Origin: Bacteroidota bacterium | Lineage (GTDB): Bacteria > Bacteroidota > Bacteroidia > Chitinophagales > Chitinophagaceae | Assembly (NCBI GenBank): GCA_028877005.1 | Contig: JAGWPI010000361.1 | Location: 1 to 18,287, forward strand | DNA length: 18,287 bases | Direction: 5' to 3' | Shown here: piece after piece, positions 1 to 8,800 of the stretch | How positions within the stretch are numbered: position 1 is the first letter of the stretch | Layout of the letters: every line of letters starts with the position of its first letter | The notes under the pieces: model-generated | Seen by the model: only the letters and a program-made list of their open reading frames with translations | What the model was told of the DNA's origin: nothing | Database searches by the model: none | Position numbers and translations under genes: made by a program

Positions 1-480
1 ATGATTATTGATATGCTGAAAGGTGTTGTAGCAACATCTTTATATATTCTATATCCTGAATATTTAACCAATGAACTTCATCGTACTAATTTAATGATTG
101 GACTAGGGCTGGCAGCAGTTTTAGGCCATATTTTCCCTATTTGGGCAAATTTTAAAGGAGGCAAGGGTGTGGCTACTTTATTTGGTATGGCATTGGCCAT
201 TCAACCAATTGTTGCAGTTAGTTGTGTTGGCGTTTTTCTGTTGGTTCTTTACCTTACTCGGTTTGTTTCCTTAAGTTCTATTTTGGCAGGTATTGCTTTT
301 ATGGTATTAATTCTGTTTATTTTCAACGAAAAAGAAACTTTATACCGCATCTTCGCTGTTATTGTTGCCCTCATGATTATATTAACACATCAAAAAAATA
401 TTTCCAGAATTATCAAAGGCACTGAAAGTAAAGTGCCAATATTAAAGCACAGAGATAAAAGAAAAAAAAGACATGAATAA
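1..480 (+). CDS. plsY: Glycerol-3-phosphate acyltransferase PlsY, 5' end cut by window edge
   Basis: PlsY is an integral membrane enzyme that transfers an acyl group from acyl-phosphate to glycerol-3-phosphate, the first step of phospholipid synthesis. The visible 159 residues carry the second conserved block (GHIFPIWANFKGGKGVAT, about residues 42-59) and the C-terminal block (HQKNISRIIKGTE), with several hydrophobic membrane segments between them. The family is usually about 200-215 residues and begins with a glycine-rich block and an SGNxGATN-like motif. Both are absent here, and the first residues (IDMLKG) match the stretch that follows that motif. So the ATG at base 1 is very probably internal and the true start lies before the window. 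The protein ends in a basic tail (KHRDKRKKRHE). No hairpin terminator is obvious in the 161 bases that follow. Confidence 0.93.
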   Translation: MIIDMLKGVVATSLYILYPEYLTNELHRTNLMIGLGLAAVLGHIFPIWANFKGGKGVATLFGMALAIQPIVAVSCVGVFLLVLYLTRFVSLSSILAGIAFMVLILFIFNEKETLYRIFAVIVALMIILTHQKNISRIIKGTESKVPILKHRDKRKKRHE

Positions 481-641
481 ATAAGATATTATTGTTAACT
501 CTGTTTTTATTTTATAAGGATTCTGTTGATATTAATTACTTCAGATTTTTTCTGGCAAATTTCATCGAAATTTTCGGAATTATTTTAGTAAAGTATATTC
601 TATTTTTCAACACATATAATCAATAAGTTAAATAATTGTTT

Positions 642-1481
642 ATGTATTTTAAATGGTATTTTTATACAAAAAATTACATTGCAGGGTTACTATCTCTTTT
701 AATCTTTTTCATTATTCTAAGTGGATGTAGCAGAAACAGCATTACAGGAAGAAGTCAATTAAGCTTGGTTCCTGAAAGTGAGGTACAAGCTTTAGCTATT
801 ACACAATACCAATCATTTTTATCATCTAATAAAGTAGTTCCTGCAACAACGAAGGATGCCGAAATGGTACAGCGGGTAGGGCATAGAATTGCTGAAGCTA
901 TTCAAAAATATTATGCAGAACACGGCCAGCCTAATGCATTGAAGAATTATAAATGGGAATTTAATTTGGTAGACAGTAAAGAAATTAATGCTTGGTGTAT
1001 GCCTGGGGGTAAAGTAGTAGTTTATACAGGTATTTTACCAATTACTCAAAATGAAACGGCATTAGCCATTGTTTTGGGTCATGAAATTACCCATGCTGTT
1101 GCAGGCCATGGTAGAGAAAGAATGAGCCAGCAATTATTAGCACAAGGTATTGAAGTGGCTGGCAATGTGGCATTATCTACTAATTCGCAAGCTGTTAACT
1201 TATTTAATCAGGTTTATGCCCCAACCGCTCAGGTGGGAGTACTCTTGCCCAATTCTAGAAAACAGGAATATGAAGCAGATCATTATGGGTTAATTTTTGC
1301 TGCTATGGCTGGTTATGACCCTCGAGAAGCTATACCCTTTTGGAAAAGAATGCAAGCACTAGGAGGCGCTAAACCACCCGTTTTTTTAAGTGACCACCCT
1401 GCCGATGCAGACAGAATTCAAAAATTAACTGCTTTAATGCCCGAAGCATTAACTTACTATCATCCAACATCAGCTAAATAA
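642..1481 (+). CDS. M48-family zinc metalloprotease lipoprotein
   Basis: This is a periplasmic or outer-membrane-attached zinc protease of peptidase family M48, the group containing BepA/LoiP-type envelope quality-control proteases. The 279-residue product starts with a hydrophobic signal ending in a lipobox (LSGC, acylated Cys29). It then has the HExxH zinc motif (HEITH, residues 147-151) and the third zinc ligand region (EYEADHYG, Glu209), followed by an SDHP motif near residue 250. I chose the ATG at 642; a TTG at 636 in the same frame would only add two residues. It stands alone, between plsY and the DUF3052/OmdA gene. A near-match to the Bacteroidota -7 box (TATTTTTC at 601-608) lies 33 bases upstream, but it lacks the final G. 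The natural substrate cannot be read from the sequence; a role in degrading misfolded envelope proteins is inferred from the family. Confidence 0.9.
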   Translation: MYFKWYFYTKNYIAGLLSLLIFFIILSGCSRNSITGRSQLSLVPESEVQALAITQYQSFLSSNKVVPATTKDAEMVQRVGHRIAEAIQKYYAEHGQPNALKNYKWEFNLVDSKEINAWCMPGGKVVVYTGILPITQNETALAIVLGHEITHAVAGHGRERMSQQLLAQGIEVAGNVALSTNSQAVNLFNQVYAPTAQVGVLLPNSRKQEYEADHYGLIFAAMAGYDPREAIPFWKRMQALGGAKPPVFLSDHPADADRIQKLTALMPEALTYYHPTSAK

Positions 1482-1555
1482 CTTAAAATAATTGGTGAAA
1501 AATGGCAACATCTGCTTTGGTAATAAAAAAATGACTAAAACCCGATAATTTTTAT

Positions 1556-1563
1556 TAACTTTG
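1556..1563 (+). promoter_or_regulatory. Bacteroidota-type -7 promoter box TAACTTTG
   Basis: The sequence is an exact match to the TAnnTTTG -7 consensus used by the primary sigma factor of Bacteroidota, followed by CA as is common. It lies 47 bases upstream of the ATG at 1611. No convincing TTTG -33 element is present at the usual distance, so this is a candidate from one box only. It would drive the DUF3052/OmdA gene and the CYTH gene together. Confidence 0.5.
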
Positions 1564-1610
1564 CAAATCTATTCATCTCCCAATTACATCACCTGAAATT
1601 TGTTTTAGGC

Positions 1611-2297
1611 ATGTCAAACCAGAGTTTATTTGAAAAGTTAGATTTAATGAATGAAAGGACAATTCTTATCCAAGGACTGCCTTCTTCCATTGAAAAACAA
1701 TTTGTTAAGTTATCTTACGCAAAAAATGTAACGCCTTTGCTGAAATCAAAAAAAGTTGATTTTGCACTCATTTTTGCCATTAATCTTTGCCAATTAAATA
1801 CTATTTTAAGAGAGGTATTCTCGGCTTTGCACAAAGAAAGTAAACTTTGGATAGCCTTTCCCAAACAAACCAGCAAAATTGTTAGCGATTTAAATAGAGA
1901 TTGCAGTTGGGCTTGTTTAACCGATAAAGGTTACGAAACAACCGATCAGGTTGATATTGATCATGTTTGGAGTGCTATGCGGTTTAAAAAACAACTGAAT
2001 AATTTTGTAGAAGAAACTTTAGCCGAAGTAAATACTGTTATAGAATCTGAAACAATAAAGGAAACAAAAAAAAGAATTGACTTTGATAAAAACTTAATTG
2101 TTCCACCTGTTGAATTAGAAAAAATATTTACTAAACACAAAAAAGCGAAAGAAATTTTTGCGGCTTTACCGGCATTACATCAGCAGGAGTATGTTAGTTG
2201 GATTGAAGGGGCAAAAAGACAAGATACTAAACAACGTAGATTAGAATCAGTAATTGAAAAATTGATGGCTGGTAAAAAAAATCCGCTGGAAAAATAG
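1611..2297 (+). CDS. DUF3052-like / YdeI-OmdA two-domain protein
   Basis: A soluble 228-residue protein with no signal peptide. The N-terminal half (about 1-125) resembles DUF3052-type proteins: it contains a conserved-looking stretch with LWIAFPKQTSKI followed by DLNRD and SW (residues 79-100). The C-terminal part (about 165-226) matches the YdeI/OmpD-associated (OmdA) domain, recognised by PPVELEKIF, the ALPALHQQEYVSWIEGAKR stretch and an RRLESVIEKL helix. OmdA proteins are sometimes annotated as bacteriocin-protection proteins, but the biochemical role of either domain is not established and I do not assign one. The CYTH gene begins three bases after this stop codon, so the two are very probably co-transcribed. 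A middle stretch rich in Glu and Lys (about 130-160) probably acts as a linker. Confidence 0.8.
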   Translation: MSNQSLFEKLDLMNERTILIQGLPSSIEKQFVKLSYAKNVTPLLKSKKVDFALIFAINLCQLNTILREVFSALHKESKLWIAFPKQTSKIVSDLNRDCSWACLTDKGYETTDQVDIDHVWSAMRFKKQLNNFVEETLAEVNTVIESETIKETKKRIDFDKNLIVPPVELEKIFTKHKKAKEIFAALPALHQQEYVSWIEGAKRQDTKQRRLESVIEKLMAGKKNPLEK

Positions 2298-2300
2298 TTT

Positions 2301-2828
2301 ATGGCATTTATTAATATTGAAATTAAGGCAAAATGCTTTCACCCGGAAAAAGTGGAAGCATTTTTAGTTAGCGCTGGCGCTGATTTTAAAGGTGTTGACT
2401 ATCAAAAAGATACCTATTTTAAAGTAGTTAATGGAAGGTTAAAACTCAGACAAGGGAATATTGAAAATAATTTAATTTACTACGAGAGGAGTAATGAGTC
2501 TGGCCCTAAACCATCTTATTTTCAGCTGTTGCAGGTGAATGATAGTAGTGTATTGTTAGATATGTTAACGCGTGCCTTGGGCGAAAAAGTGGTAGTTGAG
2601 AAAAAAAGGAAAATTTTTTTCATTGAAAATGTAAAGTTTCACATTGATGAGGTGGCCGGATTGGGGCATTTTGTTGAAATTGAAGCCAGTAATTTATTAC
2701 ACCCTGAAAAAAAAGAATCTGAATTACAAGCACAGTGTACTTTTTATATATTGCAACTTAATATACAAAAAGAAGATTTAATAAACAATAGCTATAGTGA
2801 TATGCTGATGGAAAAGCTACATCAGTAA
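2301..2828 (+). CDS. CYTH-domain protein (class IV adenylate cyclase / triphosphatase-like)
   Basis: The 175-residue protein is a CYTH/triphosphate-tunnel enzyme, a family that binds triphosphate substrates with a divalent metal inside a beta tunnel. Visible marks are NIEIKAK near the N terminus (residues 5-11, a variant of ExExK common in class IV cyclase-like members), GRLKLRQ (45-51), YYERS (60-64), KKRKIF (101-106) and HIDEVAGLGHFVEIE (114-128) with its acidic metal-binding residues. Family members include CyaB-type adenylate cyclases, thiamine triphosphatases and inorganic triphosphatases, and the sequence alone does not decide which this is. It follows the DUF3052/OmdA gene after three bases. 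Its stop codon ends at the base next to the stop of dnaG on the other strand, leaving no room for a terminator between them. Confidence 0.85.
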   Translation: MAFINIEIKAKCFHPEKVEAFLVSAGADFKGVDYQKDTYFKVVNGRLKLRQGNIENNLIYYERSNESGPKPSYFQLLQVNDSSVLLDMLTRALGEKVVVEKKRKIFFIENVKFHIDEVAGLGHFVEIEASNLLHPEKKESELQAQCTFYILQLNIQKEDLINNSYSDMLMEKLHQ

Positions 2829-4751
2829 TTACTTTAGAATAACAGTTCCAATTTTTTGTGTTAGTGTTCTTTCAATTTCTTTTAATTGTTTGTGCACTTC
2901 AATTAAGCGCATTTGCTCTTCTATACTTGCTTTTTCCATGTCTTTTTGGTTTTGCACAAACATTTTTTTTATTTTTCTCAGCTTAAAATAATCTACACTC
3001 AATAAAATATCTTGGTGTGCTACATCTCGGTTAGTAATATTTAAACCTTCAATTTTTTCGTCCCATTTTTGACTTAATTCAAATGGAGAAACCGTTGCAG
3101 CTATAACCAATTGTCTAATAGCACTATTTTCATGGTATAAGAATGTTTTAGCATCAGGCTCTTTTGCTTGTTCATATAACTGTTTGTATTCTTGTATGGT
3201 TTGGTGAATGAGCGCATTCTCAATTTCAAAATTTTCAATTTCCTGAAAAACATAATCTGCCATAGTTAAATTTTCATCCCATTTTTTTAATCCATGTTCC
3301 AATAAAGCCCTAAGCAAATTTCTTTCTTGTAACTCATCCGTTTGCAGTAGTAATATATCATCAGGGGCTTCAGGTTCAATTGCCGGGAGGGTGTTATTGT
3401 TATTAGGTGAAGTATTTTTCTTTTCTGCTTTAGCTAGTTCATTTCTTTTATAAGTATTAATAAGGTTATATAAACCGGCCTCGTCTACATTTAAAATGGT
3501 GGCACTTTGTTTAATGTATTGTTGTTGTTTTGAAAAATCTTCTGCTTTGTTAATCTTACTAAGGGTTTCTGCAATTTGGTTAACTACAGTGTTTTTTTTA
3601 GCAACATCATTACCCGCTTCCTTTAATAATAACTCTAATTGAAAAATGATAAAATCTTTTTTGTGCGTAGCCACAAAATTATTAAAGGCATTAGCGCCCA
3701 ACTGCTTTACGTAACTATCTGGGTCTTCCTTATCCGGAATAAGTACTAATTTTACGTTTAGGCCTTCTTCTAAGGCCATGTCTAAACCTCTTAAAGCTGC
3801 TTTAATTCCTGCTGCATCACCATCATAAATGATGGTTAAATTCTCTGTATATTTTTTTATAATGCGTAACTGATCAACAGTAAGTGATGTACCACCGCTG
3901 GCAACAACATTTTCAATTCCTGCCTGATGCAAACTTATTACATCAGTATATCCTTCTACTAATAAACATTCGTCTGATTTATCAATGGCCTGTCGGGCAA
4001 AATAAATGCCATATAATACTTTGCTTTTTACATAAATTTCATTTTCAGGAGTATTAATGTATTTGGGTACTTTATCATTTTTACCAATAATTCTAGCACC
4101 AAAACCAATTATTTTTCCTGTGTTATTATGGATAGGGAAAATTATTCTGTTTCTATAATTATCTACCCATTCTTGTTCATTTTTGCGCAACACTAATCCA
4201 GACTTAAGTAAAAGTTCAGGATTAAATTGTCGGCTAATTAATTCATTGGCTAATGGATGATTGTTAGCAGGATTATAACCCAACTGAAACTTTTCAATAA
4301 TGGTGTCGGTAAATCCTCTTTCATACAAATAACTTAGTGCAATTTGCTTGCCTTCATCTGTTTGTAATAATGCATTAGACAAAAATTTCTGAGCATGACT
4401 GTTAATGATGTAAAGACTATCTGCAGTATGTTGTTGCTGTACTTGTTCTGCACTAACTTCGGTTTCTTCAACGGGTACATGGTACCTTTCTGCCAGCCAT
4501 TTTATTGCTTCAACATAACTTAGTTTATTATGTTCCATTAAAAAAGTAATGGTATTACCACTTTTGCCACATCCAAAACATTTGTATAATTCTTTAACAG
4601 GCGAAACAGTAAAAGAGGGCGTTTTTTCATTATGAAATGGGCACAGACCTAAATAATTAGCGCCTCGTTTTTTTAATTTTACATAATCACCGATAACATC
4701 TAGTATATCGATTCTGTTTTTAATTTGCTCTATGGTTTGTGGGGTAATCAT
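2829..4751 (-). CDS. dnaG: DNA primase
   Basis: DnaG makes the short RNA primers for DNA replication and works with the replicative helicase DnaB. The 640-residue protein has the N-terminal CHC2-type zinc-binding domain (CPFH at 37-40 and CFGC at 58-61), the RNA polymerase core, and a Toprim fold marked by LLVEGYTDVISLHQAG and then IIYDGDAAGIKAA and DKEDPDSY. The C-terminal helicase-interaction region (about 430-640) is divergent and Lys/Glu-rich, as is normal. I chose the ATG at 4751 (MITPQTIEQIKNRI) because primases start just before that helix; the in-frame ATG at 4778 would add nine residues with no family match. The gene is divergent from the DeoR gene, with 87 bases between the start codons, and it converges on the CYTH gene with no gap. 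Confidence 0.97.
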   Translation of the reverse strand: MITPQTIEQIKNRIDILDVIGDYVKLKKRGANYLGLCPFHNEKTPSFTVSPVKELYKCFGCGKSGNTITFLMEHNKLSYVEAIKWLAERYHVPVEETEVSAEQVQQQHTADSLYIINSHAQKFLSNALLQTDEGKQIALSYLYERGFTDTIIEKFQLGYNPANNHPLANELISRQFNPELLLKSGLVLRKNEQEWVDNYRNRIIFPIHNNTGKIIGFGARIIGKNDKVPKYINTPENEIYVKSKVLYGIYFARQAIDKSDECLLVEGYTDVISLHQAGIENVVASGGTSLTVDQLRIIKKYTENLTIIYDGDAAGIKAALRGLDMALEEGLNVKLVLIPDKEDPDSYVKQLGANAFNNFVATHKKDFIIFQLELLLKEAGNDVAKKNTVVNQIAETLSKINKAEDFSKQQQYIKQSATILNVDEAGLYNLINTYKRNELAKAEKKNTSPNNNNTLPAIEPEAPDDILLLQTDELQERNLLRALLEHGLKKWDENLTMADYVFQEIENFEIENALIHQTIQEYKQLYEQAKEPDAKTFLYHENSAIRQLVIAATVSPFELSQKWDEKIEGLNITNRDVAHQDILLSVDYFKLRKIKKMFVQNQKDMEKASIEEQMRLIEVHKQLKEIERTLTQKIGTVILK

Positions 4752-4838
4752 ATAATTTGTACATACGAATATCCGCATTTACATTTAGTGGTGGTTAAAA
4801 AAAATATTTGTAGTTTAGAGGCGCACAAAAAAAATAAT

Positions 4839-5585
4839 ATGTTAAAAAAAGAAAGACAGGCATATATATTGCAACAAATTAATATTCATAATAAGGTATT
4901 GTCATCAGATTTGAGCGTTCAAATGAATGTAAGCGAAGATACCATAAGAAGAGATTTGCAGGAGTTGGATGATCAAGGAAAGATTACAAAAGTACATGGT
5001 GGTGCATTATCAAAAGCCTTTCATTTTACACTTCAAAGCAATGTTGTGTACCAACAAACCGAAAAACGAATAATTGCTCAAAAAGCTATATCCTTGTTAA
5101 GAGATGGCATGTTTGTATTATTATCCGGCGGCACCACAATTGTAGAAATGGTGAAAATTTTACCCAAAGAATTAAATGTAACATTTATTACCGTAAGCCT
5201 TCCTGTTGCTTTAGAATTATTAAATCACCCCAATTGTCAGGTGGTTTTTTTGGGAAATTTATTATCTAAAAATGCCCAAATTGCCATTGGAGCAGAAGTA
5301 GTTACCCGTTTAAATGAAATTACCGCTGATATCTGTTTTTTAGGTACCAATAGTATTGATGCTGACAAAGGAATAACAGATTTAGAATGGGAAGTAATTG
5401 AAGTAAAAAGGGCAATGATAAAAAGTGCACTAAAAACGGTATCATTGGCTATATCCGAAAAAATTAATACTATTCAAAGGTTGCAGGTGTGCAAATTAGA
5501 ACTCATTCAATCCCTCATTACAGAGTTAGATCCCTCCGATATTCGCTTAGTGCCATACAAAGAAGCGGGGCTTCAAATTTTATAA
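4839..5585 (+). CDS. DeoR-family transcriptional regulator
   Basis: The 248-residue protein is a full-length DeoR-type regulator. The N-terminal winged helix-turn-helix (about 3-58) includes SEDTIRRDLQELDDQGKI and the family signature KVHGGAL. The C-terminal sensor domain contains LLSGGTTIVEMVK and ADICFLGTNSIDADKGITD, the sugar-phosphate-isomerase-like fold that senses phosphorylated sugars in this family. I chose the ATG at 4839 over an upstream in-frame ATG at 4725, because DeoR proteins start three to six residues before the first helix and the earlier extension runs through dnaG. Downstream on the same strand, after a 279-base leader, is the SusC/SusD operon. Control of that operon is a reasonable inference from position, but no operator is proven and the effector is unknown. 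Confidence 0.92.
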   Translation: MLKKERQAYILQQINIHNKVLSSDLSVQMNVSEDTIRRDLQELDDQGKITKVHGGALSKAFHFTLQSNVVYQQTEKRIIAQKAISLLRDGMFVLLSGGTTIVEMVKILPKELNVTFITVSLPVALELLNHPNCQVVFLGNLLSKNAQIAIGAEVVTRLNEITADICFLGTNSIDADKGITDLEWEVIEVKRAMIKSALKTVSLAISEKINTIQRLQVCKLELIQSLITELDPSDIRLVPYKEAGLQIL

Positions 5586-5624
5586 TATTAATCTTACTAT
5601 TTTTTAAGCTTATTATTGTTTCTT

Positions 5625-5632
5625 TAAATTTG
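5625..5632 (+). promoter_or_regulatory. Possible -7 box TAAATTTG in the SusC leader
   Basis: An exact TAnnTTTG match lies 40 bases after the DeoR stop and 232 bases before the chosen SusC start. No TTTG -33 partner is visible at the right spacing. The leader is very T-rich, so a chance match is quite possible. If real, the SusC transcript would carry an untranslated leader of more than 200 bases. Confidence 0.3.
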
Positions 5633-5650
5633 CGTTTTTTTGCGTTTTTT
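5631..5650 (+). repeat. Tandem decamer TGCGTTTTTT x2
   Basis: Two perfect, directly adjacent copies of TGCGTTTTTT sit in the leader between the DeoR gene and the SusC gene. Both sides are flanked by AAATT (5626-5630 and 5651-5655). The first copy overlaps the possible -7 box at 5625-5632. The repeat is plain in the sequence; its function is unknown. Confidence 0.75.
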
Positions 5651-5770
5651 AAATTAAAATTTTCATTTTTGCCGATTTTTATTTTTTTTCTTGAATTTTT
5701 CTGTGTAATTATGTATTGTGCTTTAAAGTTGGCATTTTCTTGCAGTTCTTTTCTTGACAATTATTAAATG

Positions 5771-5790
5771 TATGCAATAGTGTGCAATAA
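5771..5790 (+). repeat. Tandem decamer TRTGCAATAR x2, possible operator
   Basis: Two adjacent ten-base copies (TATGCAATAG and TGTGCAATAA) share TGCAATA at 5773-5779 and 5783-5789. They lie 75-94 bases upstream of the chosen SusC start. Ten bases is close to one helical turn, so a protein could meet the same sequence on one DNA face. The upstream DeoR regulator would be the natural candidate, but this is inference. Confidence 0.6.
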
Positions 5791-5842
5791 TTTTAATAAG
5801 GGGAAAGGGATAAATGCTAATTGAAATATTTTAAAACTGACT

Positions 5843-5865
5843 AAAATTGCTTAAAAAATTGCTTA
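5843..5865 (+). repeat. Direct repeat AAAATTGCTTA x2 over the SusC start region
   Basis: AAAATTGCTTA occurs at 5843-5853 and again at 5855-5865, a period of 12 bases. The last A of the second copy is the first base of the chosen SusC ATG. Each copy contains a TTG, and the one at 5847 opens an in-frame extension of six residues. The repeat therefore covers the ribosome-loading region and makes the start slightly ambiguous. Confidence 0.65.
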
Positions 5866-8800
5866 TGAGAAAAAATAAGGGCTTTTTATTATTTTTATTG
5901 ATGATAACCTTGGGTGGGATTTACCAAGTTAATGCACAAACCCAAACCATATCCGGTAAAATTTTAGATGCTGACAAAAAAACACCAATTGCAGGTGTTT
6001 CTATTAAAATTGTAGGTACGAACATTGCTACACAAACCAATGAAGAGGGTGCATTTAGTATTAGGGCTGCCAAAGGTCAGACTTTACAAATCTCGCATAT
6101 TGGTTTTGCACCACAAACCATTAAAGTAACGGGCGAACATATAAACCTTAGTTTAAAAAGCTCATCTGTGGATTTAGATGAAGTGGTGGTAGCGATGGAT
6201 ATTAAGCGGAAACCTAGAGAATTGGGATATTCTGTTCAAACTATTACCGGAAAAGAAATTGCAGAAACGCAAAGAGAAAATTTTGTAAATAGTTTAGAAG
6301 GTAGAGTTGCAGGATTAACCATTACACCCACAAATGGCCAAGCAGGTGCATCATCTAGTATTGTATTAAGAGGCTTTAATTCTGCCTCATTAAGTAACCA
6401 ACCTTTATTTATTGTTGACGGAGTAATTGTAGATAACTCAACTTTTAATGAAACATCAAATGGTGGCTCTGGTATTGGTTTGGCATCTGACAGGCCTAAT
6501 AGAAATAACGATTATACAAATAGAATAGCCGATTTAAGTCCGAGTGATATCCAATCTGTAACGGTTTTAAAAGGGCCTGAAGCCACAGCATTATATGGAA
6601 GCCAAGCTAGCTCTGGCGCTATTGTAATTACTACCAAACGTCCTGATATGAATGGTCGTTTTGCAATTGGATATGATAACAGCTTTCGGGTACAAATCGT
6701 GAATCGGTTCCCAAAACTGAATAATAATTACAGTCCCGGGGCATCTGGATTGCCATTATTAAATAGTTTTACCTATTTTGGACCTGCATTACCAGCTGAT
6801 ACCAAAACATATGATAATATACATCGCTTTTTTAAAACCGGTATGGCACAATCGCACAATCTAAGTGTAGATTTTGGCAAGAAAGATGTAGGATTTCGCT
6901 TCTCTAGTTCTTATTTCAATCAAGATGGTGTAATTCCTAACAATACGTTCAAAAGAATAAATTTTAGACTTTCTAACTATACAAAAATCAATAAATTCAT
7001 CGATTTTAATCCAACAGTTTCTTATATTAATACCATTAATGATAAGCCCATTAGAGGGGCTGGAGGTTTTTTATTAGACTTATATGCTTGGCCCACTACA
7101 GACGACGCAAGCAATTATTTGGATAAGTTTGGTCATAAACGCTTGCTTTATGCCACTACACCAAATTCCGAATTAATTGATAATCCGTTTTTTAGTGTGG
7201 CTAAAAACCATAGTCAAGATAAAACAGATAGATTTGTTGGTACTTTAGGTATTAATATTCATCCCTTTAGTTGGTTAAATATTGCAGGTAGATTTGGATA
7301 TGATACCTATAAAACAAATGGTTATACCTTTTATCATCCGGAGTCTAGCTTATTAACTCAAGCAACGGGAGGATCATTAGATAACTATTATCTTACTTAT
7401 AAAGGATACAACCATACAATTACTGCCACTGCTACCAAAAAAGTAAAAGATTTTTCCTTACGTGGCATGGTGGGAACTATGTGGCAAGACTATGAAACTT
7501 CGGCATTTGCCATTACTGGTAACCGATTAATTGATTCTACCAGTACAGATAGTAGCAATACCTCACCGAGTACTAGAATTAGGTTACTAAGAAATGCTTA
7601 TGGCCAGCCAAATTTGAACATTACAAGGCAAATGGCTTATTTTTTGGAGGCAGGATTTGGTTATAAAAATTTATTTTTTATCAGTTACACGCATAGATTT
7701 GAAGCGGCATCGGTATTTCCTGCTGCAAATAGAAATTATAATTATCCAGGATTTAGTGCAAGTGCTATATTGAGTGATATTTTCCCTGCAATAAAAAAAG
7801 GTAATATTATTAATTATGCTAAGCTACGTGCGTCTTCTGCAACTACAGCCAGATTAGCAGATCCTTATTTAAATCAGTCTGTATTTGTAAATAATTTATC
7901 TAGTTCAATTATTCCAGGATATTCTTATGGATTTTATAATAATAATCCTAATCTTCGGCCTGAGAAGCAGCAGACTTATGAAATAGGCGCAGAATTTAAA
8001 CTTTTTAATAATTTAATTTCGTTAGAAGGAGCATATTACAATACACACAATACAGACCAAATTAGTGTAGGATTTAGAGCAAGTTACGGTACCGGATTTG
8101 TGTTGAATACACAAAATGCAACTGAATCAAGAAATCAGGGAGTTGAAATTACAATGGATATTACACCAATTAGAAAGAAGGACTGGGGTTGGGATATCCG
8201 GTTTAACTTTAACCATATGTGGAGTAATGTTATAGCAATTCCTGCCTCTATTGCACAAAACCTGGATTATTATATTTCTGATACTTGGTTATACGCAAAT
8301 GCAAGAGGCGGTTATGTTCGAAACCATTCTACTACCACAATTACCGGTTATGGCTATATGCGCAACAATCAAGGTAAAATATTAATTAATCCTGCTTCCG
8401 GTTTACCCATGGTTAATGCTAACTTTATACCTATTGGAGATAGAAATCCTGCATTTACTCTAGGTACAATTAATAGCATTCGATATAAAAACTGGAGTTT
8501 AAATTTCTTGTGGGATTTAAAAGTAGGTGGCGATATATTTAATGCAACCGATATGTATTTAACAAATATTGGAAAAAGCCCTCGTACCAATGATAGAATG
8601 AAACCAAGGGTTGTTAGTGGTGTTTTGAAAAATGGTTTAGAAAATACTAATAATCCAACTACTAATAATATTTTAATTACACCCTATTACAACAGTACAG
8701 CATATTACGGCGAAACAACCGGCATGCCCGATGAAGAGTTTATTCAAAAAAACGTAAACTGGTTAAGACTTCGAGATATAACATTAAACTATTTATTGCC

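Noticed and set aside
601..608. TATTTTTC as a promoter box for the M48 gene
   Set aside because: It misses the final G of the consensus and sits in an AT-rich gap where such matches arise by chance.
4752..4778. Longer dnaG start giving nine extra N-terminal residues
   Set aside because: The extension has no match to primase N termini, and the ATG at 4751 gives the normal start.
5754..5759. TTGACA upstream of SusC as a -35 element
   Set aside because: No matching -10 lies at a normal distance, and Bacteroidota primary promoters do not use this element.
5518..5760. An 80-codon minus-strand open frame in the SusC leader
   Set aside because: It is a Lys/Asn/Ile-rich product of the T-rich stretch, overlaps the DeoR 3' end, and has no recognisable motif, signal or start context.
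5489..5767. A 92-codon plus-strand frame rich in Phe and Leu
   Set aside because: It starts inside the DeoR gene in another frame, and its hydrophobic look comes simply from poly-T codons (Phe).
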